Assembly (NCBI GenBank): GCA_030844895.1
Contig: CM061224.1
Location: forward strand, 75,524,567 to 75,588,566
Reading direction: 5' to 3'
Length of the DNA: 64,000 nt
Source: Ambrosia x helenae
Taxonomy: Eukaryota > Streptophyta > Magnoliopsida > Asterales > Asteraceae
Shown: piece after piece, positions 42,855-54,830 of the stretch
Layout: every line of letters starts with the position of its first letter
Position numbering within the stretch: the stretch's first letter is position 1
Position numbers and translations under genes: made by a program
The notes under the pieces: model-generated
The model's database searches: none
What the model saw: the letters and a program-made list of their open reading frames with translations, nothing else
Told to the model about the DNA's origin: nothing

Positions 42855-44956
42855 GTTTTATCTCTAGTTCAACTTTTGTGTATTTACATCTAAATGCTCA
42901 CAAGTTTACATTCTCTCTCTCCAATCCACATTAGTTTTGTGAAAATGCAATTGTAGCAGCACATGTGTTCTTCCTGAAACTGAATCATAGTTCAACATCA
43001 GGCATTATAATTTATAATGTCTAATTATTTAGAAGAAACGAGTGGATTCTGTGATGCATAACGTGGTAACGTAACAACGAGAACTATATATTTCGCTTCA
43101 TAACCAAGTTTAATATGCAATTTACTACTCTTGAGTCCATGGGCGGAACTTTGATGGGTGGGTGTACGGTTCTGTCGATTACATGACCTCCTTATGAAGT
43201 ATAATCTTTGTGTTTGTTTATGATTTATAAGTGTTTATGTTTTAGAGATTTTGTTTATATGATTTTCTCTTTTTTGTGTTGTTTGCAGGTTTCAATTAAG
43301 TTGGTACTGGTGATGCTTTTGAGTCTCTATGCTGGATTTAGGAAATTTCTTGTTAATTCTACTGTATCTCCGATGGATTTAGTTACATATTATGTATTAT
43401 TCATTGTTTGGTTTAATCTTTGAAACTTGTATGTTCAAACAATAGAAAAATTTCAAATAGGTCCCAATTTGCTACATAGAAATCTTAAAAATATTTATGT
43501 TTATATAATGTTCGATAATTATCTTCTTGATCTAGATTCAAAGTCCTATTCAAACTCATCATTGGAGCATGGATGTGCATTTGCATCAGTTTGAAACAAC
43601 AAATGGCCTAGAGAAGTCAACTTCTTACATAACTAAGAGAGCACATATCATCTTGACTGCAAGCAAATCCCACTAAACTTCATATGACTCCCAACGTAAT
43701 CTTCATTATTGCACGGTCAAAGAACAATGTTACTAAGTCAAAAAGAAACATTGTCTAGAATCAAGTTCTAGAAAGTGCATTCATGGGCATTACCATAAAA
43801 AAATAACTCATGAACGTCATACACACACCACAAACCCAACAACTATGAGTCGATAAAACAAACGCACCTGCTGCAACGCGCGGGCATTTCCACTAGTTAT
43901 CTTATTAAGGAGGAGTGATGACCAAGATTGTAATTTTGTCAAGCATCCAACTATTTAAGCAACATGTACAATTGAATTATGCTTACATAATGGGGGTATA
44001 ATTAGAACTTTATGGACATTTAAGACAATTAGAAGGGTAGAATAGTAAATTTAGCATAATCCAATACCTCACATCCTAAAATCTTATCACAATTCTACCC
44101 TCATGTCCAACATTTAGAATACAAAATACAACCTATGATGAATCTTAAATGTGAGACCTTTTTAACCCCTCATAATCATCACCATATCATAATTATCAAC
44201 CTTTCATCATCATCATGATCAATTCATTAGTAACTTCTTCCTCTAATATATCTATATATTATCTATATATTATCTATATGGGGTCAACAACAACAAAAAT
44301 CACCACATAAATCACCAAACGCAATTCTTTGGTTTCTCACCTCAAAACCCTTCTATCACCACAAGTTCCTTACCGTATCTTTCATTTTATTTATCATTTT
44401 CTTTTTTTTTTCTCTATGGCATTTCATTAAAGCTGGATACGCAAACATTATTTCATTTCCGTATCTTTCATTTTATTTATTGTTTTCTTTTTTTTTTTAT
44501 CTATGGCATTTCATTGAAGCTTGATACACAAACATTGTGATGTTAATTAGTATTTTTTTTTTTTTAGGAATCTTGATTTTGTGGATCAAATAGTTTTTTT
44601 AAGCATGAAACTGTGTTAATGGAAAAAATGAGTTTGTGGATTTATGGTGATCGATGATAATTGACAAGTGGGATTAACATTCTCTCTAAATGGCAAAAGA
44701 TGGATTCGAGATCACCGGGGATAATGTGAAAGGTCTCGTCATCTCCTTTTACTCTAATAAAAATTTTCAAAGGTAGAGGTGATTTTTGTTTTAAGTACCA
44801 ATTTTTATACGTATCAAGCATTTTGCTACATGTTTATAAGATTCAATACGTGCTATCTCTTTATGTTTTTATTCCCTTAATTTTGATTCTTAATTCTTTA
44901 GTACTTTTCTATCATCATGAATTCTATATTTTCTTTGGCAAATATCGATATCTATG

Positions 44957-45080
44957 CTATATTATAAAGCATTTGGGAAGGATAACTACAAAATTTAAGT
45001 AATTACAATATCTTATGTACTATATTATAAAGCATTTGGGAAGGATGACTACAAAATTTAAGTAATTACAATAGCTTATG
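44957..45080 (+). repeat. 63-bp tandem duplication of a Helitron 5' end
   Basis: CTATATTATAAAGCATTTGG is repeated with its downstream sequence at a 63-bp interval, differing by few bases. Confidence 0.85.
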
Positions 45081-45491
45081 CTTATGGTACAATCATTAAT
45101 TAACTTGGTAAATGGGTAAAATTGTCTTTCTACATAATATCATATTGTCTTTCAAATCTAATAATTAGATTTGTTAAATTTCATTTAAACAAAATAGCTT
45201 GTATTTAATTTCAATAAGTGTAACTATAATGAAACTTAACTCATGACTTTTGGTTAGTAAAAAGTACTTACAAAATATTAAACTCAATAATATTGACATA
45301 AAACATTTGTTTACCAAGTAATTGTTCTTTAATGACATAAAAGCGGAATTTTTATTTACCAAGTTTAATAATCAAATTAAAAAATTAAATTAAATTTATA
45401 TATATAAAACATTTGATTACTTGATCCTTACAAAAATTGTGATTGTTATTTAAAACTGAGCCACAAAAATATTAAGATATATGAAAATGTA

Positions 45492-45864
45492 GGGGGAAAG
45501 ATCATATACAAAGTGTTTTTTTGGTAAGAGCTGTGAGAATTAAATGAGGGTATTTTTTTATTTTTTTTCGAAATTTTTTTCCCATATTGTTAAACATGTA
45601 TTATAGTATTGAAAAATAAAAAAAAAATTGGTTTAGAGTAATTACGTGTAGAGTAATTACTTAATTACTCTAGTGTAAACTGGTGTATTTATTTTAATGA
45701 CGTAATTACACTATTTTTATTTTTTTTTTATTTTTTTTGTATTATTCTTCTAGAAAGTATGTTTAAGCACATGGGAAAAAAAATTCTAAAAAAAATAAAT
45801 TTTTTTACCCCCTTTGATTCTCACAGTTATTACCGAAAAACACTTTGTATTTGATCTTTACTCT
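45492..45864. mobile_element. Mutator-like MITE with perfect 9-bp TSD
   Basis: 373 bp, inverted ends of about 50 bp (AAAGATCAWATACAAAGTG core), flanked by GAAAATGTA at 45483-45491 and 45865-45873. AT-rich, no gene. Confidence 0.88.
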
Positions 45865-47807
45865 GAAAATGTATATTTGATAAAAAAAAATTAAAAAATA
45901 AACTCTTTTTTTCTTTATACATCAATATTAGACCGTCTTTAATTCTATTTAAATTTCAAACAATAATGAAAGGTTAATTCATGAATTTTGATTAGTAAAA
46001 AAGTTGCTAGAAATCTAAGTTAAAGGTTAAGACAAAGCAAGTATAACCACTAAATAACTAGCATTTTAATGTCATTATTAATGTAAGTTATTATTCTTAA
46101 TAATTTTAAATCGTATACCACCTGAACTAAACCATCATGTAGTTATATATCCCTCTTACATCTCTCGGTCTTCACACGTATCGATTCGTTAAAGTGGAAC
46201 CTATTCTCTTTATTTCATTTCTGCTCGGAAATTCCTAGACATCAAGAGCTTACAAAAAATCGCCCACTGATTCCTGCTCGATGACCCATATCTCAAATCT
46301 CTTATCAAGTCAAAGCATCAAGTTATAAGTTTTCTATGTTACTCGCAATATATACATACATACTAAAATAGATATGATTGTGTATTTGTTTGCCTATGTT
46401 ATCCGACATGTTCAGGTTCATTACATAGCATACACTAATGTTTTGTTTTCTTGTTGGTTACTCATTTTATGTGACATTAATAGTTAGATTTTATTAACGG
46501 CGACCATCAATAATCACCATTCAATGAAATTTAAACCGGTCATATCGTAGCATATAATTATAATCATCCGATCAAGACAATAGTCAGTCCAAAATATCCA
46601 TACAACTTCATCTCTGAATTAACGCCGTTGATCATATTACGGTTTATATCCGTCTGTGAATAGAAATGTGTTCTGGTTTTATTTCAGTCTTTTTAGTTTC
46701 ATGACCATGATATTCTATGGAGGGTGTTGAATGCCGATTGTTAACTATTCATATGATTTCAAAAGACAATCTCGCCTCATGCAACTGTTAATTGATTAAA
46801 TCATGTATTCATCTTAATTACCCCTTAATTAGATCTATTTCATAGTTTTCTATTTAAATTTTGTGCCTATTTATATTTTTATGGATCTACATTTTTACTA
46901 TATATTTCGCAGGGCTTGAAATGATTTTGTCATGCGAATGGCATTCAGATGTTTTACCCAACATATTTCTAATGATTTATAAGAACTATCATCTTGTTGA
47001 TGTATATATATTTATTGCTTATAGTATAAAATAATTTTTTTGACCACGATTAAAGTTTTAACACTCTTGAGTTGGGATTTAATACAATCTAAAATTCAAA
47101 GGCTTTTAAGGGATTGTTTGAGTCAACAAAATATAATAATTATATATAGTGAATAACAAACCAAACCTAATTATTAATTTGATTTTTACAAAGTGGTATT
47201 TCATCTTTTATAGTTTTTTGTTCTCATAGTGTATACATTTTTGGTCCTTTACGTTGTTTATTTTTCGGTTCATGTCGATTTTTAGAGATATTTTACTTAT
47301 ACCTATAGTTATTTTTAAGTAAACCTCAAAATCACATCTTGATACATACACATGCATATTCTCACACACATTTTATAGACACACACAACATATAATTCTT
47401 TACACACGTGATTTTTGTTAAACAAATTTAGAGACCCATAGATTCTACAAATTATTACAACCAGATGGATCAACTAAACGTATAATCTCTAGATTAACAT
47501 ACTTAAAAACACGATAAAATGTAGAATTTTTATGATGATTAAGTGGGACCAACTTATCGTTAGATATATGACTCATCACTAAGGTATGAAATCTATAGTT
47601 ATCTATTTGTAGCGTAATGTTATATTTACTAATGTCACAGTTTATGCATTTTTAATCTAATTATTTGGTGATGTTTATAAAAATATTTTCAAAACATTTG
47701 ATTTAGATTAATTATATATTCGCACATAACATCGAAGTATCAACTACACAATTATACTTATACTAATAAATTGTCCACCCCGCTGCATCGCGCGGGCTCC
47801 CCACTAG

Positions 47808-48536
47808 TATTATTAAAAGAGTTGTCCTTTTTATTTGTTTGAAGCAAAAAGGGTATTTTTGTAAAATTGCATTTTGTCCATCTCTCTTCTCTCTCCTAAA
47901 TCTCTCTCATCTCTCTTCTCTCTCTCTCTTTTCCTTGCTTTTACATTTTTTTTCAATTTTTTAAACCTTTTAATAGGTAACAATAAGTCAGATTTGTCTG
48001 TAACAACTTATGTGTTACGTTGTTACATTGTTACATTTTAAAATCGGTTACACTATAAAGAGAGCAATTTTACATATTTAAACCAGTAAAAGAGATTTGG
48101 AATTTTATTTCATAAACATGTAAAAATTCACAAACACACTATACGTTACATTCATACCCAAAAAAAAAAATTCAAACTTTTGACATATATATACAAACAA
48201 ATCCTACAATTTCAAACTTCAACAAAAATAAACCTGAACCTTCATACCAAAAAAAATGATGCTATAGACCTGTAAGCTCGTCTCAAACTCTACCTCGTAC
48301 CTCCCTTGTATTGTTCTTCAAACGAACCACCTCAAATTAAGCATCAAACCTTCACCGCCCTGTTTTGTTCTTCAAACGAACCATCGACACCAAATCAGTG
48401 CAAATCACCACATCTCTCTTTATAAAATATACTCTGCATCCAATTCTCTGCACCCAACAACACATAATTTCAAACATCTTTTTCATTCAACACAAATATC
48501 CTAAGATCTGAAACTAAAAACAACAACAACAACAAC

Positions 48537-48591
<55 letters not shown>

Positions 48592-49712
48592 TGAACAAAA
48601 AAAGGGTCAGAAGAAAGTAGTTTGACTATCAACGAGTCATCTGCCGATTAAGTTGATACATATTACCAACTGTTGTTTAACTAATTAATGTAAAAAAATT
48701 ATTATTTTTGAATGTTGGCCAAGGTTAGCAAGTAGCTGTATTTTTGCAACTAATTATTTAATCGAATAGGGTAACCGCACTAGAGATATTGCTTAAATTG
48801 AGTCGAGTTGATATCCATTTCAACATAAAAACTGAATCAACCCATCTGTAGGTAGATGGTTCGAGACTACCATCTTTAATATAGAGTATCACTTTTACAG
48901 GAAAAAACTTTACCTTTTTCGTCCCTCACGTAACTTCAAAAACGTGAATACCCATTTGCAACGAAAAACAGATCTGAACATTAACAGATATATGAAAAAC
49001 GATTAATAAATCTGAACATAGATATCCAGATCTATGACAAATGATTAACGGATCTGAACATTAACAGATCTTTTAAAACGAAAAAACTTATGATTCGCTA
49101 ACCTGAACCACTAAATGAAAAACAGATCTGAACCATCTTTATCATTTTTGTCACCAACAACATGAGAGCCCAGATCCTAAACTTATACCTTTCTTGACCA
49201 ATCATGGGGAGATCATCTTCGTAACCAGCTCACAAAAACTTATAGATCTGTCATGAGAGACCAAGCTTTTATTTTATTTTTTATTTTTTTTTACCGATGG
49301 GGGTGATGGTGGTTTGTGATTTAGAGAGGATGTGAAAAGATTTGGGTGGATTTGATAAAGAGCTTTTGAATGTGAAATAGGATAAAAAAAGATAATGAAA
49401 AGTTGTCAGATCATATCAAAAGAATGAGATATAATAAAGATGTTAAATGACATAAGTAACCTTCATCTTATAAAATATATCCCATACGTGGCATAATCTA
49501 AGCCATTTGATGAGTTTTTAGTGTTTCTCCAACTCAAGTCGGTTTTTCTTAGATACTTACCCTCTAGGAGTAATATCTAACCTTTAGATATTATATTTAT
49601 CATATAGATATAGCTAGCATGCTTTGATACTACTATTAGAACATATTTATGAAATGAAAAAACTAAAAGTAAATGCATAAAATAAAATTTGTCCCAAAAT
49701 GAATTATCCAAA
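47808..49712. other. AT-rich intergenic or decayed transposon sequence
   Basis: No coding region recognised. Includes CT-rich repeats at 47880-47935 and an ACAAC/AATAAT microsatellite at about 48521-48591. The frame at 49577-49765 is not a gene. Confidence 0.5.
48521..48591. repeat. (CAA)n(TAA)n microsatellite
   Basis: CAACAA units change into about 17 AAT units; typical slippage repeat. Confidence 0.95.
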
Positions 49713-49933
49713 ACTATTGGGAAACCTGCGCGTTGCTGCGGGGTGTTCTTGTTAGCTGGGGGCAAATTTGTATTGTTTTTGCACCATTATCTACGTAAGT
49801 TTTGGTTATATAAAGAGTAGTTACACTTTTGCCCATCATCTCTATTCATGTATTTCTTTAATTTCATTTTTGAACCAACAATGTAATGCCACATAACACA
49901 CCCACAACAATGTTTTTATTTTTTGTTTGCCAT
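49713..49933 (-). mobile_element. Possible Helitron 3' terminal fragment
   Basis: On the minus strand, ACCCCGCAGCAACGCGCAGG followed by TTTCCCAATAGT resembles the GC-rich hairpin and CTAGT end of the neighbouring Helitrons, with CTAG decayed to ATAG. No 5' end is assigned. Confidence 0.35.
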
Positions 49934-50790
49934 CTAGTAGGGTGCCGCGCTTCACGGCGGGAGCACGATGCATTTGTAAGTTTAAAGGTTTCCGAATGCT
50001 AAACCAAGAATTAGACATTACAATACAAACTATGCAAGTGGTTCTATTTGTTCTTTACTTCACCTCGTTCCTTGGCAGACAATTGTTTGCAACGTTCATT
50101 TAAAGAGAATATCTGGCTTTGGAGTTTGTGAGTATGGGTATAAATGGAAGAAAGTGGGTAAAATTTAGTGATTTATACTTGTGCCTTTTCAAATGTCATC
50201 TTAACTTTGATATTTTGTACATATTTGCCCATGTCTCACCCTTTATAGATATAGATATGCAAGTGGTTCTATTTGTTCTTTACTTCACCTCGTTCCATGG
50301 CAGACAATTGTTTGCAACGTTCATTTAAAGAGAATATTTGGTTTTGGAGTTTGTGAGTATAGGTATAAACACTACTACAAAAATACCCTTTCTTGACACT
50401 TTTTTATGACATACCCCATTTAATGACATGCAAAAGTGCATGTCATAAAAAAAAAATGTCATCTTTAAAAAAAAAATGATAATTTCTTGACGTTTCTTTA
50501 TGGGTGTCAATAATTTTCCGTCATAAAATAAAAAGCATGACGGTTTTGAATTAGCGTGTCATGGTTTTCTGTCAATTAAAATCTCAAATCGTTTAACTCC
50601 CCACGTCTTCCCTCTCTCAAATCAAAGTACCCTCCCTCTCAAATCAAACCCTAATCAAACCCATCTCCCTCATAACAATCCATAACCTTCCCACCCGTGT
50701 CTCGAGTAAAACATGTGTCTCCCCGTGTCTTCCCCCTCTCAAATCAAGGAAACTTCGATATTCTTGTAGGTTTTAGGTTTTAAAGTTTAG

Positions 50791-51270
50791 CTTTCGGTTT
50801 GAAGATTGTACTGGCCCGAAACCGTAATCAAGTACATGACTGATGGTATGCTTTTAAGAGAAATCTTAATTGATGAAAACCTGTCTCAGTACTCTGTAAT
50901 CATGCTTGATGAAGCTCATGAGCGGACGATCCACACAGATGTGCTTTTTGGGTTATTGAAGCAACTTATCAAAAGAAGAAGTGACCTTCGATTAATCGTC
51001 ACTTCAGCTACACTGGATGCAGATAAGTTTGCTGGTTACTTCTTCAACTGCAATATTTTCACCATTCCTGGTAGGACTTTTCCTGTGGAGATATTTTATA
51101 CCAAACAACCCGAAAGTGATTACCTTGATGCTGCACTTATTACTGTGATGCAAATCCATTTAACAGAACCTGAAGGTGACATTATTGTTTTTTTTTTAAC
51201 GGGTCAAGAAGAAATTGATCATGCTTGTCAGTGTCTGTATGAGAGAATGAAAGGCTAGGTAAAAACGTGG
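50791..51270 (+). pseudogene. Captured DEAH-box RNA helicase fragment (PRP22/DHX8-like)
   Basis: Encodes RecA domain 1 from FRFEDCTGP through IKYMTDGMLLREIL, the DEAH box in MLDEAHERTIHTD, the SAT motif in VTSATLDADKF, and LTGQEEIDHAC. These are motifs Ib, II, III and IV of the spliceosomal helicase PRP22/DHX8, which releases mRNA from the spliceosome. The P-loop and the C-terminal half are absent. Single-base losses at about 50817 and 51253 break the frame at both ends; about 145 codons stay open between. It seems to come from a large exon, since no intron is visible. Confidence 0.9.
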
Positions 51271-51959
51271 GGAAACGAAGCGTGCGATGGCCTCAAAACG
51301 GGAAACTGAGCCGGAGTTCTTTGATGACCAGCGTGAATTGGTATAATTTATGTGTTTTTCATGTGGTGTATGTTTTTTTGATAGGTGTTGGTTGATTGAC
51401 ATGTTAGATCCGTAATGCTTGGTTAATGTTGTGGTTAGGGTTGGAAATAAACAATTAGTTTGACAAGTGTAGACAGTAATATACATAGAATCAAACAGAA
51501 CGTAGTTCTAATAATTAAGTTGTTGATCTGTAATATCGGTAATGTTTGGTTGGTGTTGTGGTTAATAGGTTCCGTTGATTGATATTGGACTAAATTGTGG
51601 GTCGATTGGTTGTTTTATCAAGTTAGGGTTGGAAATAGTTTGTGAAGTTGAATATAAAAAGAGTTTGTTTGAAGTTGGAAATAGGTTGTAAAGTTGAATA
51701 TAAGTAAATTGGTTGATTTGTGAGATTTGTAACGCTTGATTGCTGGTAAAACTATGAGGTTATATGATTTATGAGAATATTTGGGTGTTTTCGTGTTGAA
51801 CTGGCGTGAGTTAATGATGTGAATTAGTTGATTGGTATTGAACTGAATAAGTGCTTAATTGACTGTCTAATAAGTGTTAATTTATTCAGTTTTTGAATTA
51901 TGATATTATATTTTATGAACTATTATGTGTTGTAAATAAAATTATTTCTTCAACAAGTA

Positions 51960-52412
51960 TATTCGCGTAAAGGCATACAAGCAGTGGGAAGACATACACC
52001 ATGAATGGCATCAATCAATATGCAATATCAGGCATATTTGACTACATAAACAAGGTAATAAAGAGAAAAATGATACTTTTAACTAGTCATTTCACTTGGA
52101 AGTTAAAGTTAACGACTTATTTATGCTTTTGTTTTCAGCAAATTGACAGATAATTTGTATTGAAATTTTCGGCCATTGAGATATACAATGAATGCGTTAA
52201 AGACATTAGTGCAGATGGTACTCCACTTACACTCCTTGATGATCCAGAGGTGAGTGTTATCTTATTAATCACAAACTGTCGATTATTTAAACAAAAATAT
52301 AAACTTAATCTAGTGGCCGCTACTTTCATCAGAAAGGGACAGTTGTTGATAAACTCACTGAAATCCATTTGGAGGACTGGACCAATCTAATGGAACTCCT
52401 CGCCGTGTGTGA
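51960..52412 (+). pseudogene. Captured kinesin-7 (NACK-type) motor fragment, three exons
   Basis: Block 1 (to 52054) has the P-loop SSGKTYTMNG and IFDYINK, with a GT donor. Block 2 (52139-52249) reads FVLKFSAIEIYNECVKDI and TPLTLLDDPE. Block 3 (52333-52412) reads GTVVDKLTE and LEDWTNLMELLAVCE. Together they are consecutive exons of a kinesin motor domain of the plant cytokinesis (NACK/kinesin-7) group. A TAA replaces the Tyr upstream of the P-loop and another TAA lies before FVLKF, so it is dead. The intron positions are retained, so genomic DNA was captured. Confidence 0.85.
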
Positions 52413-52444
52413 ATGCCTTTCAGCTGACTGATCATTGCTTATAA

Positions 52445-52662
52445 ATCTACAGAACAAGGAGATGCTATAACCTTTGAATCAGAGGTACTTTAGTTACCTC
52501 ACTTAGAAATAATACTTGTGCCATATATGGTTAGGCTTATATAGTGTCAATTGTTTACTCAGGTTGACAAAATTTATCTCAGTACACCAACAAAGATTGC
52601 AATCCTGGATCATGAAAAGAAACGAACATTTGTAGCTCTGAAAGATGGACTTCCTGATGCGG
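52445..52662 (+). pseudogene. Captured glucose-6-phosphate 1-epimerase fragment, two exons
   Basis: Block 1 (52448-52484) reads TEQGDAITFESE and ends at a GT donor; block 2 (52563-52662) reads VDKIYLSTPTKIAILDHEKK and KDGLPDA. This matches the plant aldose 1-epimerase-like glucose-6-phosphate 1-epimerase family (carbohydrate-binding barrel). It directly follows the kinesin piece with no spacer, as if joined during capture. About 45 codons are preserved without stops; catalytic residues are not included. Confidence 0.75.
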
Positions 52663-54830
52663 GTATATGCTTAGACACATACATGCCCTTTAATTTTTAT
52701 AAATTTAGTATCAGTATTTATTTTATAGTTTTATTTCATTATTAATTTATTGCTTTTCACTAAGTAAAGTAGTATGTTTTTAAAGAGTTTTATTCTTTTA
52801 CATTCATATACCTAGCTAGTAGTTATGAATTACGATCGTTTTATCTAGTTTAACTCACGTACTATAAAGAAATGTTGAGTAAATCAAATACACATCTGCT
52901 TTCCCATAATAAAAATCTCATATTTAGTTTTTGCACTCGCTTAACTCATGGTTTACGTCTTACTTTCAGATTAAAAGTTAATATACAAAAAAAAAAAAAG
53001 CAGGCACGACTATAAAGTTACATATCAAGATGAATTTGTTGTTACATGGATAATATACCATGTGGAGTGTACTACTTTCATGATTTGGCTTAGGACACTT
53101 CTGGACCTTAATGTATACAAATAAGTAAATCTGTTAACTATGTTTGCAAAAACTATATCATGTTCCTTTAAAGTGTGTAAAGTGTAATATCCTAATTTAA
53201 GAAGTAGATTTTCGACCTGTGTTGTGTGTTCGCAGTTAAAAAAAGTGCTTTCATGTAGTAATTTAAGTTATAATAATGGATTAATTTGGTTATTTTCTTA
53301 TACCCGAGGTCATATTTTATATAAGAGGCTAAAATTCTTTCCTTTCCATATGAAATAGATTAGGGATTACCTAATCAGGTTGGTTGTTTCGGATTATGTT
53401 GTTAGGCGCTATTGTCATGTTAACTGGATTTTTTAAGCATACCACTTTACCTGCTCTTGCTCATCGGGTTTAGGTCTCCATCAGTAGCTTTGAATTTTTG
53501 TAGTTAATTATAAATAGAATTAAAATGCAACGTTGGTTGTGAGGGGGCAACACTGTTTCGCTCGATACAAGTCCTTAAAGCATCGTACAACTCCTTAAAG
53601 CTCCAGGCCTGATTCATATATATCCTTTCTTATTCTGTGTGCCGTCGCTTCTGTCTCCGTGTCGCTCCTACGCCGGCGACAGTCACCTTCACCTTTCCCA
53701 CTGTGCGTCCGCATCTCTTCATTGTGTTTATTGTGTCGTGTCATCTGAAGCCAAGTTGCTATGTTTGTTAAGTATGTCTGCGCCTTTTGTTCGTCTTATT
53801 ATGCCGCTATGACATTGCAATTTTAAGGACTATGTGTAGCTGTAATAGCAACCTGTTTCATTAGCGTTATTGTTCATGATTGACATTTGGTTTGACAGAA
53901 AACTGGAACTGTATCTGTTTGTGCAAATGATTCACTGTCGTTTGCGTGGCCTTTACCGTGAGCCCTGCCTTATTACCTGTGTTTTTGGGCAATGATGACA
54001 TAATATTTTCCCAATGATTATGATGACAGTCATTGCATTTGTGTGTCGGCTGTGAAGGCGCTCTAAACGCAACCGGCTGATGTGCTGCAATTGTTTGTTC
54101 GTTATACATTTACGCCTCAACGTCTGAGCCTTTTTTTGGCACCATACAATTTGCTGTTGTTCTATTATGTTCGACCAACAACCATCTCATAAAGTTGACT
54201 ATTTAACTTATTCCATTTTTTAATTATCATATACTGTATTTCCATTTTTTTGTGCTACCTTAGAAAATGATGGGCTCATAAAGCAACTCTATGCAAATAA
54301 GGTATGCTAATTAGCTATTTCAATCGGAAAATTAACTTGGTTGCCCAGTAGTATTTTGAAGTATTTTGATAACGATAATTTTCATGTTTCCACAAGACAA
54401 TTGGCGGCGATGATTTTGACAAAGACTATGGTTTCTGCGTGCTATGCTGATTGCGTTGATATGTGACCGCAGCCATGTTTGCCTTGATATGCGACTGCTG
54501 TTACCTGAATTTTTTAGCCATAGTGGCGTGCTTATTTTGCATGCTATGCTGATTGCGTATCGTGTATGGCGCAAAGCACCGCAATCGGCCGACAACCCAT
54601 TGTACTAGCCTTCCTATTTCAGCCAAAAAAACATGTAGGTGTATGTTGCCTTACTCTATGCTTTGTCCTTACATGTAAATGCTCTTTCTTCTGTCTTCGT
54701 TTTTTATCCCCATCTGTTATTTTCCATGATAATAGATGAATGAATGCACTCACTTATAAACATAAACCTATCCTTTGCGAATGTGTACTTACTGTCATGG
54801 CGCTGTCGCGGTTCAACCAACTATGTTTTC
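52663..54830. other. CACTA interior without recognised gene
   Basis: AT-rich with GC-richer islands near 53640-53720 and 54390-54600. A small AG...GT bounded block near 54261-54300 could be another captured exon, but I cannot name it. TGCTATGCTGATTGCGT recurs at about 54437 and 54540. Frames at 53867-54109 and 54332-54595 (minus) are unrecognised and probably spurious. Confidence 0.45.

Larger units (their letters stand above)
38238..43896 (+). mobile_element. Helitron carrying fragments of two host genes
   Basis: Starts TCTATACTATCTTATAAGG, a typical plant Helitron 5' end, and ends with GCAACGCGCGGGC, ATTTCCA, CTAG and T. No Rep/helicase gene, so non-autonomous. Between the ends lie spliced-gene fragments of a ZCCHC8-like gene and a membrin gene, both on the plus strand, plus two MITEs. 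A CT-rich leader (38700-38750) precedes them. The frames at 38426-38685 are not recognisable. Confidence 0.75.
43897..47807 (+). mobile_element. Second Helitron, directly adjoining the first
   Basis: Its 5' region (TTATCTTATTAAGGAGGAGTG) matches the first Helitron's start, and it ends GCATCGCGCGGGC, TCCCCA, CTAG and T. A further Helitron 5' end (CTATATTATAAAGC) occurs twice at 44957 and 45020, so a second unit may start there and share this 3' end. No gene found; the frame at 45174-45362 is AT-rich noise. Confidence 0.6.

Noticed and set aside
38238..43896. An autonomous Helitron
   Set aside because: No Rep (HUH) motif or helicase domain found in any frame; the interior is captured gene sequence.
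50791..51270. A functional host helicase gene
   Set aside because: Lacks the P-loop and C-terminal half, has frame lesions at both ends and lies between CACTA termini.
54390..54600. Additional captured exon in the CACTA
   Set aside because: Short open stretches and a repeated TGCTATGCTGATTGCGT, but no protein family recognised.
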